A stretch of DNA of 64,000 nt, from contig JAUZQO010000021.1 in NCBI GenBank assembly GCA_030950925.1, positions 1 through 64,000 of the forward strand. The letters are read 5' to 3'. Shown here piece after piece: positions 36,654-48,253 of the stretch; positions within the stretch are counted from its first letter, which is position 1, and each line of letters starts with the position of its first letter. The stretch is from Mariprofundaceae bacterium. GTDB taxonomy: Bacteria; Pseudomonadota; Zetaproteobacteria; Mariprofundales; Mariprofundaceae. The notes beneath the pieces are model-generated. The model saw nothing but the letters and a program-made list of their open reading frames with translations, made no database searches and had not been told where the DNA came from. The position numbers and the translations under genes were made by a program.

Positions 36654-37379
36654 ATGAGTCAGGTTATCGTTTTTACCGATTTGGATGATACACTGATTCA
36701 GACACGCCGTAAATTGCCTGAAAATGCTAGTTTTTCATTGGGAGCAACGGATAAAGAAGGCTTACCTTTATCCTTTATGACCAAATCTCAGGAAACTATG
36801 TTAAAGATTTTTTCGCAAAGTGACGCCATCATTATTCCTGTGACAGGAAGGAATACAAGTGCGCTTGATCGCGTCGCTTATGCGTTTAATCATTACCGTG
36901 TGGTTTCACATGGGGCGTTGGTCTTACAAAAAAATGGTGATATTTGTACGAAGTGGTTGGAGAAAGTGGCGCATCAGTTTGATGCATGGAAGGCGTTGAT
37001 GTTCTCTTGTAATGAGGAAATTCTAAGCTTGATTAAGGATTACCAACTGAATGCAAGAAGCCGCGTGATTACCGATCATGATATTGATGTGTATGTTTCT
37101 GTGAAAGGTGAGCCTGAGGCATTAACATTTATTCGGGAACACAATACGCATGGTCAACATTTTACACACCATGAAAATGCTCATAACTATGCGTTATTAC
37201 CGCCGTATGCGAGCAAGAAAAAAGCAGTGGAACATATCCATCAAATGCTTAATTTGGGTGCAGATCATTTGATTATCGGCTTGGGTGATAGTTTGTCTGA
37301 CCTTGAATTTATGACATCATGTCAATTTGCGATGTTTCCACAACACAGCCAAATTAAACGTAGTTTCCCCTATGCCTAA
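36654..37379 (+). CDS. HAD-superfamily phosphatase (Ter-associated)
   Basis: The 241-residue product has HAD motif I FTDLDDTLIQT (about residue 7), motif II TGRNTS (about 64), a Lys in motif III and motif IV GLGDSLSDLEFM (about 211). The C2-type cap resembles sucrose-phosphate phosphatases. In Ter biosynthetic modules an HAD enzyme is expected to dephosphorylate the metabolite. It overlaps the following gene by 8 bp. Confidence 0.85.
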   Translation: MSQVIVFTDLDDTLIQTRRKLPENASFSLGATDKEGLPLSFMTKSQETMLKIFSQSDAIIIPVTGRNTSALDRVAYAFNHYRVVSHGALVLQKNGDICTKWLEKVAHQFDAWKALMFSCNEEILSLIKDYQLNARSRVITDHDIDVYVSVKGEPEALTFIREHNTHGQHFTHHENAHNYALLPPYASKKKAVEHIHQMLNLGADHLIIGLGDSLSDLEFMTSCQFAMFPQHSQIKRSFPYA

Positions 37380-38463
37380 GAAGAATACGCCTTTAAAGGG
37401 TAGTTATGCAGCAGAAGACTGTCTTTTTTTATTAAAACCCATTGAACCTCGCTACCATAGTATCGAAAATAAAGAGATGCTGATTCAGACGGGGCAACTT
37501 CATTATTCAGAGATGATTCACCAAGAAAAACCACCAACAGAAGCATATACGGCGTTGTTTTTAGAACTTACAGAACAATATAAGCAACGTCTCGCATCGG
37601 AAGTGGTCGTTTTAGCACAAAAAATAGCACAACTTAGAGCTGAAAATATTACCATTGTTTCGCTAGCGCGCGCAGGAACACCTGTGGGTGTGCTTTTGCA
37701 GCGAGCATTGGGCGGTTTATTGCACCGTCAATCCACTCATTTTTCCATTTCCATTATTCGTGACCGAGGCATTGATGAGGTGGCATTGGATTATATATTA
37801 CAACAGCATACACCTGAAAGCATTGTATTTGTGGATGGTTGGACTGCCAAAGGTACGATTACACATGAGTTGAAAACATCGATTCAAGCATACAATCATG
37901 CCAAGGGTGTTGGTATTTCAAGTGACTTGTTTGTGATTTCAGATATTGGTGGTTATGCTGATATTCAAGCAACACGGGATGATTATGCGATTCCAAGTGC
38001 TTTGATGAATTCAACGGTTTCAGGGCTTATATCTCGCTCCATTCTAAACCAACAAATTCAAGCGGGTGATTTTCATGGTTGTGTGGAATATTCACATTTA
38101 TCAAGCTATGACCGATCCAATTGGTTTGTGGATGAAATTTCAAATGAAATGAAAAAAATATCCGTAAAAGCAGAGGTGGAATGTATTCAGGAATCAAAGG
38201 ATATGCGTCGAAATATTGTGCGTGAATTTCTTTTATATATACAAGAAACCTACCATATATCCGATATAAACCGTATTAAACCGGGTATTGCAGAAGCGAC
38301 ACGAACCTTATTAAGGCGTGTACCGGATGTGTTGATTGTTCGGAATATGAAAGATAGTAATGTTCGTCATTTGATTCACCTTGCGACAGAGAAAAATATT
38401 TGTGTGAAAGAATATGGAAAGATGCCTTTTGGTGCTTGCTCTCTGATTAAAGATGTGGTTTAA
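37372..38463 (+). CDS. StiP-family PRTase-like protein with C-terminal PELOTA domain (Ter-associated)
   Basis: The 363-residue product starts PKKNTPLKGSYAAEDC. Its main domain is the StiP/PRTase_1 type (SLARAGTPVGVLLQRAL, FSISIIRDRGIDEVALDYIL, FVDGWTAKGTITHEL). The last 75 residues (GIAEATRTLLRRVPDVLIV through KMPFGACSLI) match the PELOTA_1 RNA-binding-like domain. Databases name the family cysteine protease StiP, but the Ter literature treats it as a phosphoribosyltransferase-like enzyme. The start at 37372 lies within the HAD stop region. Confidence 0.83.
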   Translation: MPKKNTPLKGSYAAEDCLFLLKPIEPRYHSIENKEMLIQTGQLHYSEMIHQEKPPTEAYTALFLELTEQYKQRLASEVVVLAQKIAQLRAENITIVSLARAGTPVGVLLQRALGGLLHRQSTHFSISIIRDRGIDEVALDYILQQHTPESIVFVDGWTAKGTITHELKTSIQAYNHAKGVGISSDLFVISDIGGYADIQATRDDYAIPSALMNSTVSGLISRSILNQQIQAGDFHGCVEYSHLSSYDRSNWFVDEISNEMKKISVKAEVECIQESKDMRRNIVREFLLYIQETYHISDINRIKPGIAEATRTLLRRVPDVLIVRNMKDSNVRHLIHLATEKNICVKEYGKMPFGACSLIKDVV

Positions 38464-38578
38464 ATATCACCATTCACCTGACCTTCATTGACCCCATCGT
38501 AGTGTTAGAACATAATCCAAGGAAATGCCTGAATGTTCAGGCTTGCTGTTAAAAAAAAGATACAAATAGGATGATATT

Positions 38579-39730
38579 TTGGAAATCATGACCTCTCTTA
38601 TACTGGTGTTTATCGCAACACTGGTGATTGCTAAAGCCTGCGATGGCTTTGAAGTTGCAGCGGATTATTTAGGGCGCAACATGTCCGATGGTGTGAAGGG
38701 TGCAACCATCAATGCCATTGGTAGTTCAACGCCTGAACTCTTTGCGACCTTTATATTTTTATTCCTCTTCAATGAAACCACAGGTTTTGCAGGTGGTATC
38801 GGCACAACAGCGGGTAGTGCGGTATTCAACACCATGGTGATTCCAGCATTGAGTATTTTAGTTGCACTCAAAATGTTTAAAATTAGGGGCGTTGTAGTTT
38901 CTAAGAAAGTCATATTAAGAGATGGCTTGATGTTGATTGCGGCCGAATTTATTTTGATTGTGACCATTGGTGAACGCCTTGAGTGGTGGCATGGTATGAT
39001 GTTGATGCTTTTGTATGTTGGATATGCAGGTATCTTATTTTTCTCCATGAGTCCTAAATCAGAAGCTGATGATAATAGCAAAGAGGAAGAAGCGGATGAC
39101 AATGACAATGGTGAACCCTATGTAGATTCCAATCGCCTACTATCTTTTCTTAAATTAGAACTGGAAGATGCAATCATTGCTGGGAATAAACTACAAAACA
39201 GCAATGCCTGGCTATTGTTGGGTATATCCACAACCTTTATTGCGCTTGCCTGTTATATTTTGGTATATGGTTGTGAAACTTTTGGTCATGCTTTGGGTAT
39301 TCAGGGTTATTTTGTTGCGGTGATTTTAGCGGCTGCGGCAAGCAGTGTGCCTGATACGATTTTATCCATGAAGGATGCTAAAAAAGGCAATTATGATGAT
39401 GCGGTTGCCAATGCTTTGGGTAGCAATATTTTTGATATTTGTTTTGCATTGGGTCTGCCATTATTTTTGTATACACTAATATATGGTGCAATTATTATCC
39501 CCAAAGAGGTTGTGGGTGACATCACTGAATTACGAATTTTATTATTGATTTTGACCATCGGTTCTTTTTTAATCTTTTTCTTTGGTTCGAGTATGGGTAA
39601 AATTAAAGCTTATATGTTGTTGTCCTTCTATGCTTTATTTACCATTTATATTGTATCAAGAGCTTATGCCTTTGCATGGTCACAACCCATTGCTGATTTT
39701 TTACATGCCATACAGTCGCATTTACAATAA
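38579..39730 (+). CDS. CaCA-family cation/Ca2+ antiporter
   Basis: The 383-residue integral membrane protein has two inverted alpha repeats: NAIGSSTPELFATF (about residue 45) and AAASSVPDTILSMKDA with NALGSNIFDICFALG (about 257-300). A cytoplasmic acidic loop (about 160-180, EEEADDND) joins the halves and could sense cations. TTG at 38579 has AGGA 8 bp upstream. An ATG at 38588 is less well placed. It sits between StiP and TerB, where other Ter clusters have TerC, so it is probably the island's ion transporter. Confidence 0.85.
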   Translation: MEIMTSLILVFIATLVIAKACDGFEVAADYLGRNMSDGVKGATINAIGSSTPELFATFIFLFLFNETTGFAGGIGTTAGSAVFNTMVIPALSILVALKMFKIRGVVVSKKVILRDGLMLIAAEFILIVTIGERLEWWHGMMLMLLYVGYAGILFFSMSPKSEADDNSKEEEADDNDNGEPYVDSNRLLSFLKLELEDAIIAGNKLQNSNAWLLLGISTTFIALACYILVYGCETFGHALGIQGYFVAVILAAAASSVPDTILSMKDAKKGNYDDAVANALGSNIFDICFALGLPLFLYTLIYGAIIIPKEVVGDITELRILLLILTIGSFLIFFFGSSMGKIKAYMLLSFYALFTIYIVSRAYAFAWSQPIADFLHAIQSHLQ

Positions 39731-39830
39731 ATTTTGGGTCGTAGTTTTTTGGACAAGCATAAACATCAGGGTTGATAAGCTGTTGTAAAAGTAGTAAAGA
39801 AATGAAAGATACGATAACAAAGGAGTCATA

Positions 39831-40283
39831 ATGTTTTCAACTTTTTTAGATAAAGCTCGGAACAAATTTAGTGAATTAAAAACAGGTGCGTTGAAATATA
39901 AATCCAAAGAGTTTCTTCATGCTGCCTTGGGTGGTAGTGCTTTGGTCATTATGGCTGATGGTAGTATTGATGCGCAGGAAAAATCAAAGATGATGAGCTT
40001 TATTGAGAATAATGAAGCTTTATCCATTTATGATACGTCAGAGGTCGTCAAAACATGGAAAGATTATATCGATACGCTTGAAATGGATGCTGATATTGGC
40101 GAAGCCAAAGCGATGTCCGCACTGGGTAAAATGAAGGGCAAAGATGAAGAATCACGTTTGGTATTAAGAATGGTGTGTGCGATTGGTGCATCCGATGGTG
40201 ATTTTGATAAGGATGAAAAAAGAGTCGCGGCTAAAATTGCCTTGGAGCTTGGTCTTAACCCTGCTGATTTTGATTTGGCTTAA
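39831..40283 (+). CDS. terB: TerB-family tellurite resistance protein
   Basis: The 150-residue helical protein has the TerB domain: ALVIMADGSIDAQEKSKM (about 38-55) and the repeated acidic ASDGDFDKDEKRVAAKIALELGL (in parts, about 123-145). Both DGxxxxxE segments are the family's metal-binding sites. AAGGAG precedes the ATG. A strong terminator follows and ends the Ter island transcript. Confidence 0.9.
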   Translation: MFSTFLDKARNKFSELKTGALKYKSKEFLHAALGGSALVIMADGSIDAQEKSKMMSFIENNEALSIYDTSEVVKTWKDYIDTLEMDADIGEAKAMSALGKMKGKDEESRLVLRMVCAIGASDGDFDKDEKRVAAKIALELGLNPADFDLA

Positions 40284-40307
40284 TGTTATCTAAGCGATGA
40301 ATCCTCT

Positions 40308-40350
40308 TGGGTTCGAGTCATGCCGATAGACTCGAACCCAGTATTTTTTT
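40308..40350 (+). terminator. Intrinsic terminator after terB
   Basis: A perfect 12-bp stem, TGGGTTCGAGTC (40308-40319) with GACTCGAACCCA (40329-40340), has a 9-nt loop and is followed by seven T (40344-40350). The T-run overlaps the stop of the opposing gene. Confidence 0.9.
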
Positions 40351-41392
40351 ACCGCACAGCAAAGCTCAATGCTTCACCAGGCTCATCTCCCAGTGTAAAC
40401 ACAGAGTGCCATACACAATGGTTTAAATCCCGCTGAGGTAACAATAAAACATCGCCAGTCTGTAGAACATGTGCATAGCCTTGTTTAATCATATATTGAA
40501 TAAATATAGGGTTGTGATCAATCAAACTTTCAACCCATCCATGGTCTTCTTCTTCCATATAATCCGATAAGGCAACTTGATTTTTAAGTAAGCTTTGTAG
40601 CTCAGCTGGGGTGTTATGTTTTTCTGAGAAATCGCGCATGACCTGCATCAATTGTAATTTATTTGCTGCTAGCCAAAATGTTGCTCCACTGAGTTGGGCA
40701 AAGACCACACCAGCATGGCCACGTTCCACATCATGATGAAATTGTGCGCCACCATTGGGTGTATTAAAATATACAATACGTTCCACGAATGCGGGTTGAT
40801 GGCCTAGAATGGAAGACATGTACTGTAAAATATCTGTATTTTTGGTAATTAACTCAGATTCAGGAAACATTTTTGTGCATAGTTCACCAGCCCAATGTTG
40901 GCGTTTAGGGTCAGCTGCGACATCTTCATAACCTTCCATGCCAAATGAAAAGCGAAACCTTAGTGAAGCATCTTCATCATGAAAGGATAACCATGAGGCT
41001 TTACACCATAAGTCTTCCGCTAAAATATTTTGCTCATCACCAGCATCAAAATAAAGTTTTTCAATGGCTTGTTCATCATGCTCTTCCATCGAAGATGCAA
41101 GAAAAGAAAATTCGGGTTCTAACCGTTTGATGCTACTATTTTTTTCTAGCTGCTCACCCAGTTCAACACCATTCAATGTACTTTCCATGCATTGATGTGC
41201 ACGCTGAATATCAGCTTGATAACGAGGCAGTTGTTCATCTAAAAGTTTGGGTAAAACAATGGATTGATCATTTTTCCAAGCTTTCATAATGGTTTTCTTA
41301 TCGGGCATATCAACAGCTTTAGGCGCTGATACATGCCCTAGTTTAAGACCACGACGTTCTAATAAATAGCGGGAAGTTAGTTTAAAAGTCAT
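40349..41392 (-). CDS. Cupin/JmjC-fold-like protein, unknown substrate
   Basis: The 347-residue protein has a likely iron site in its C-terminal half: FHHDVERGHAGVVFAQLSGATFWLA (about 217-241, with H-x-D) and a later GDVLLLPQRDLNHCVWHSVF (about 315), spacing like that of JmjC/cupin_8 2-oxoglutarate oxygenases. The N-terminal third is helical. I do not recognise a named family. It converges on terB, so a role with the Ter island is possible but not shown. Confidence 0.5.
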   Translation of the reverse strand: MTFKLTSRYLLERRGLKLGHVSAPKAVDMPDKKTIMKAWKNDQSIVLPKLLDEQLPRYQADIQRAHQCMESTLNGVELGEQLEKNSSIKRLEPEFSFLASSMEEHDEQAIEKLYFDAGDEQNILAEDLWCKASWLSFHDEDASLRFRFSFGMEGYEDVAADPKRQHWAGELCTKMFPESELITKNTDILQYMSSILGHQPAFVERIVYFNTPNGGAQFHHDVERGHAGVVFAQLSGATFWLAANKLQLMQVMRDFSEKHNTPAELQSLLKNQVALSDYMEEEDHGWVESLIDHNPIFIQYMIKQGYAHVLQTGDVLLLPQRDLNHCVWHSVFTLGDEPGEALSFAVR

Positions 41393-41551
41393 GCCAGATA
41401 TTAACCTGAATGAAGATGGTTAAACCATTGTTTTATGTTTTAAGCCTGATGATAGTCTATGGATGATCTCTGAATACTTTGAGGATAAGTATTGTATGAC
41501 AGTATGTTTCGATGTCATTATTAGTTCTCCCGCTGCGTGGGCTTTACTCAC

Positions 41552-41578
41552 AAGTTATTCACATATTGTGGATAACTT
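41552..41578. promoter_or_regulatory. Paired inverted DnaA boxes upstream of gyrB
   Basis: AAGTTATTCACA (41552-41563) and TGTGGATAACTT (41567-41578) form an imperfect palindrome with one mismatch. It contains an exact DnaA box (41567-41575) and a one-mismatch box (41555-41563), about 110 bp before gyrB. No gene is visible in 41393-41685 otherwise. Confidence 0.6.
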
Positions 41579-41667
41579 TTAAATCAATATAATTTACCTG
41601 CAAACTCAACCAACTCATTGCCATTGTTATTCAAGAGTGACTATTTTTATAGTATGGTGCGACATGA

Positions 41668-45157
<3,490 letters not shown>

Positions 45158-45205
45158 AATGCTTTCGTTTATAAAATTATTGATTATGCTTTCGCACGAC
45201 TGGAC

Positions 45206-45220
45206 GCTAACCAAGTTAGC
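45206..45220. repeat. Short palindrome upstream of the cold-shock gene
   Basis: GCTAAC-CAA-GTTAGC is a perfect 6-bp-arm inverted repeat 36 bp before the csp start. It could be an operator or part of the structured 5' leader typical of cold-shock mRNAs. Confidence 0.35.
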
Positions 45221-45256
45221 AAAAGGTATGTAAGATATTAGTAAAGAGGTTTTTTT

Positions 45257-45460
45257 ATGTCAGTTTCAGGTACAGTTAAATGGTTCAACGATACAAAAGG
45301 TTTCGGCTTCATTGAACAAGAAGGCGGTGATGATGTATTCGTTCACCACAGCGTTATCCAAATGGATGGCTTCAAAACTTTGGCAGAAGGTCAACGTGTA
45401 AGCATGGATGTTACTCAAGGTGCTAAAGGTCCTCAAGCTGAGAACGTAATTCCTGAATAA
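45257..45460 (+). CDS. Cold-shock protein, CspA family
   Basis: The 67-residue OB-fold protein has RNP1 KGFGFIE and RNP2 DVFVHHSV, in a [14 protein letters not shown] context. It binds single-stranded RNA or DNA. Codons are noticeably richer in C and A endings than in the neighbours, consistent with high expression. It lies between purM and purN. Confidence 0.95.
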   Translation: MSVSGTVKWFNDTKGFGFIEQEGGDDVFVHHSVIQMDGFKTLAEGQRVSMDVTQGAKGPQAENVIPE

Positions 45461-45484
45461 CAGTTATTCATAAGAGGCACTAAG

Positions 45485-46111
45485 ATGACTCGCCAGTCAA
45501 TTGCGGTCATGGTCTCTGGGCGCGGAACAAATTTAGCAGCAATTTTGGAGGCTGCTAGCAATGGGAAATGTCCTGTTGATGTTCGCGTGGTTTTATCCAA
45601 TAAGGTGGATGCACCTGCATTACAGATAGCACGTGATGCAGGGGTAGACACCATTCTTTTTATCAATCCCAAAGATTATCCCGATCGTGTTGCATATGAT
45701 CAAGCTTGTTCAAAAGTGATTGAAATTCGCCAGTGTGACTGGGTTGTTTTGGCTGGATATATGCGGATTTTATCTTCTGGGTTTGTTTCTCATTTTGAAA
45801 ATCGTTTGATTAATATTCATCCAGCCTTACTACCTTCGTTTACAGGTGCTGATGGTGTCGCTGATGCTTTGGCATATGGTGTGAAATTTTCGGGTTGTAC
45901 TGTGCATTTGGTGCATGAAGAAGTCGACGCTGGCCCTATTCTAGCGCAAGCTTCTGTGCCTGTGTTGAACGATGATAGTGTTGAATCTTTGCATCAACGT
46001 ATTCAGAAAGAAGAGTATACATTATATCCCAATACTTTACGTCGTTTGGTTGAGGAAGGTTTTCACCTTGAAGGTCGCCGAGTTATTTGGCATACAGAAG
46101 ACTTGAGTTGA
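45485..46111 (+). CDS. purN: Phosphoribosylglycinamide formyltransferase
   Basis: PurN formylates GAR using 10-formyl-THF. The 208-residue protein has VMVSGRGTNLAAIL (about residue 8), LAGYMRILSSGFV (about 88), the catalytic NIHPALLPSF (about 107) and HEEVDAGPILAQ (about 137). Confidence 0.95.
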   Translation: MTRQSIAVMVSGRGTNLAAILEAASNGKCPVDVRVVLSNKVDAPALQIARDAGVDTILFINPKDYPDRVAYDQACSKVIEIRQCDWVVLAGYMRILSSGFVSHFENRLINIHPALLPSFTGADGVADALAYGVKFSGCTVHLVHEEVDAGPILAQASVPVLNDDSVESLHQRIQKEEYTLYPNTLRRLVEEGFHLEGRRVIWHTEDLS

Positions 46112-46201
46112 TATTTATGTCGCAGTTATTTCCCTGACCTTAATGTGATTGAAAATATTGGGGAAGCTATGGATGTATTTTAGCAAGATTTTCACGACCA
46201 T

Positions 46202-46702
46202 TTATCCAGCCCTCTTTACTTTTTCTAACAACTCATCCAACAAGCATGTTGTGCTATGATTTAACATCTTATAGGTATCCTCAAAACCGTTTTCTCCACC
46301 ATAATAAGGGTCGGAAACAGTTTGGACATCATTTATATCATGAACATTTTCTTCAAACTGTCGCATCATCAAAATTTTATGACTGGGTACTCCCATGGCT
46401 AAAAGGTTGATCCGATTCTCATGATCCATCGCAATCAGGTAATCCCAATAGTGTATGTTGTGGGTCGTCACTTGTTGCGCACAATGTTCTTTTAAGTCTA
46501 AGCCATGTTGTTGAGCAACGGCAATGGAACGCGGATCGGCTTGAGCACCGATATGCCAATCACCTGTTCCTGCTGATTCAAAATGAAATAATTGGGAAAT
46601 ATGACGTTCATTTGCCATGTGTTTGGCAATAATTTCTGCCAAGGGAGAGCGGCAAATATTTCCCAAGCATACAAATAAGATGCGTAGCGAGGGTTTAGAC
46701 AT
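46202..46702 (-). CDS. Low-molecular-weight protein tyrosine phosphatase
   Basis: The 166-residue product has the P-loop FVCLGNICRSP (about residue 10) and the general acid in DPYYGG (about 131), so it is a classical LMW-PTP. It overlaps tsaB by 8 bp and ends the galU-tsaB-ptp transcript. With galU nearby, a role in exopolysaccharide control is possible. Confidence 0.9.
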   Translation of the reverse strand: MSKPSLRILFVCLGNICRSPLAEIIAKHMANERHISQLFHFESAGTGDWHIGAQADPRSIAVAQQHGLDLKEHCAQQVTTHNIHYWDYLIAMDHENRINLLAMGVPSHKILMMRQFEENVHDINDVQTVSDPYYGGENGFEDTYKMLNHSTTCLLDELLEKVKRAG

Positions 46703-47354
46703 GCTTTAATTGCCTTTCTGCTTGTGATAATTGTAAGTAAACAGGCTGAACCTCTGCGGGTAAGGCTTGGGTATGAAGATTTTCAATATTTTGTTGAATC
46801 AAACGGGACATGGCATGGGCACGGTCATATACAAAGGGAACATGTGACCAGCTTTGTTCAGGCATACGAAAATCACTGCTACACACATAGGGCATAGGGG
46901 TTGATGGCGTATGGAGGTTTTGGATATGAACACACTCATCCTGTTTCTGTGCAATGCCTTTTTGGTAACAACCGAGAAAAATCTCGTGCGCACGCGCATC
47001 TTCAATCACCCAAATAATTTTATCGGATTGGATCTGCATAGCGGTGATAGCAAGTGATGAGATACCCCAGATAGGAAGTTTTAATGATGCATTGATGCCT
47101 GATATGCTGGCAGCAGCAATACGAAGCCCTGTAAAAGATCCAGGGCCTTGCCCTAAAATAAGCAGTTTTAAATCAGTCCATGTGATGTTTGCACCTTCTA
47201 ACAAGCTTTCAAGCAGGGGTAGAACCGTCTGAGAATGCTGTTTCCCCATGCTTCCTTGGGCGTGAAAGATGTGCTTAGATGAGGTGAATAAGCATGCGTA
47301 TGCAATGGGTGTGGAAACATCCAGTGCTAAAAGGGGATAAACAGAAGAACTCAT
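46695..47354 (-). CDS. tsaB: tRNA threonylcarbamoyladenosine biosynthesis protein TsaB
   Basis: TsaB is the structural partner of TsaD in t6A synthesis. The 219-residue product has the ASKHA fold start LLALDVSTPIAYACLF, HSQTVLPLLESLL (about 40) and the signature LGQGPGSFTGLRIA (about 67). It overlaps galU by 4 bp. Confidence 0.9.
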   Translation of the reverse strand: MSSSVYPLLALDVSTPIAYACLFTSSKHIFHAQGSMGKQHSQTVLPLLESLLEGANITWTDLKLLILGQGPGSFTGLRIAAASISGINASLKLPIWGISSLAITAMQIQSDKIIWVIEDARAHEIFLGCYQKGIAQKQDECVHIQNLHTPSTPMPYVCSSDFRMPEQSWSHVPFVYDRAHAMSRLIQQNIENLHTQALPAEVQPVYLQLSQAERQLKHV

Positions 47355-48226
47355 AAAAGTTGGCTTAATGCTTTCCGTAGTGCTTCACCATACTTGGGAT
47401 GCTGCAAACCGAGTGTTGCATTGGCGACCAAGAAGCCATAAGGGTTGCCAGCATCAAAACGATCCCCTTCAATAATCACACCATAGACAGGTTCTTCTTT
47501 TGCCAACTGACACATGGCATCGGTCAATTGAATTTCATTGCCTTTACCTGGTTTCGTTGTTTTGAGAATTTCAAACAAACGTGGGGTAAAGATATAACGT
47601 CCAATCATCGCCATATTGGATGGTGCTTGATCGGTTTGTGGTTTTTCAACCATATCATCCAAACGCAACAGCCCATTTTCATCATGGGCTTTGACAATAC
47701 CATAGCGATTGACTTCATCATCAGGAACGCGGGCAAGCCCAATCACGGATGCACCCCCTGTTTGCTCATGTATATCACGAAGCTGTTGCATGGCACCTTT
47801 ACAGCCTGCTTTGGGTAGAATGAGTTCATCAGCCAAAGATACACCAAAACATTCATCGCCCACCCAAGGGGCGGCACACAATACGGCATGTCCTAGACCT
47901 AGGGGTTGCTTTTGGCGAATATAGGCCACATCCACCATGCGTGCGATACGAGATACAGTCTCATACAACTCGACTTTCCCCGCAGCATTCAGGTTACTCT
48001 CCAGTTCCGCTGAAATATCAAAATGATCTTCAATGGAGCGCTTACCACGCCCTGTCACCATCACAACTTCGCCCATCCCTGCTGCCAAAGCTTCTTCAAC
48101 GCCGTATTGAATCAGGGGTTTATCCACAATCGTCAGCATTTCTTTTGGGGTGGCTTTGGTGGCAGGTAAAAAGCGTGTGCCCATACCTGCAGTTGGGAAA
48201 ATAATTTTATGTATGTTTTTGGGCAT
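47351..48226 (-). CDS. galU: UTP--glucose-1-phosphate uridylyltransferase
   Basis: GalU makes UDP-glucose for envelope polysaccharides. The 291-residue protein has the nucleotide-binding AGMGTRFLPATKATPKEML (about 13-31), the VTGRGKRSIEDHFD segment and GNEIQLTDAM (about 230). Confidence 0.94.
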   Translation of the reverse strand: MPKNIHKIIFPTAGMGTRFLPATKATPKEMLTIVDKPLIQYGVEEALAAGMGEVVMVTGRGKRSIEDHFDISAELESNLNAAGKVELYETVSRIARMVDVAYIRQKQPLGLGHAVLCAAPWVGDECFGVSLADELILPKAGCKGAMQQLRDIHEQTGGASVIGLARVPDDEVNRYGIVKAHDENGLLRLDDMVEKPQTDQAPSNMAMIGRYIFTPRLFEILKTTKPGKGNEIQLTDAMCQLAKEEPVYGVIIEGDRFDAGNPYGFLVANATLGLQHPKYGEALRKALSQLL

Positions 48227-48253
48227 GGTATGCTCTCTTATAGGGAAGTGGAC

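Noticed and set aside
40308-40340. tRNA-like T-arm sequence GGGTTCGAGTC
   Set aside because: No acceptor, D or anticodon arms surround it. The perfect 12-bp stem plus T-run is an intrinsic terminator.
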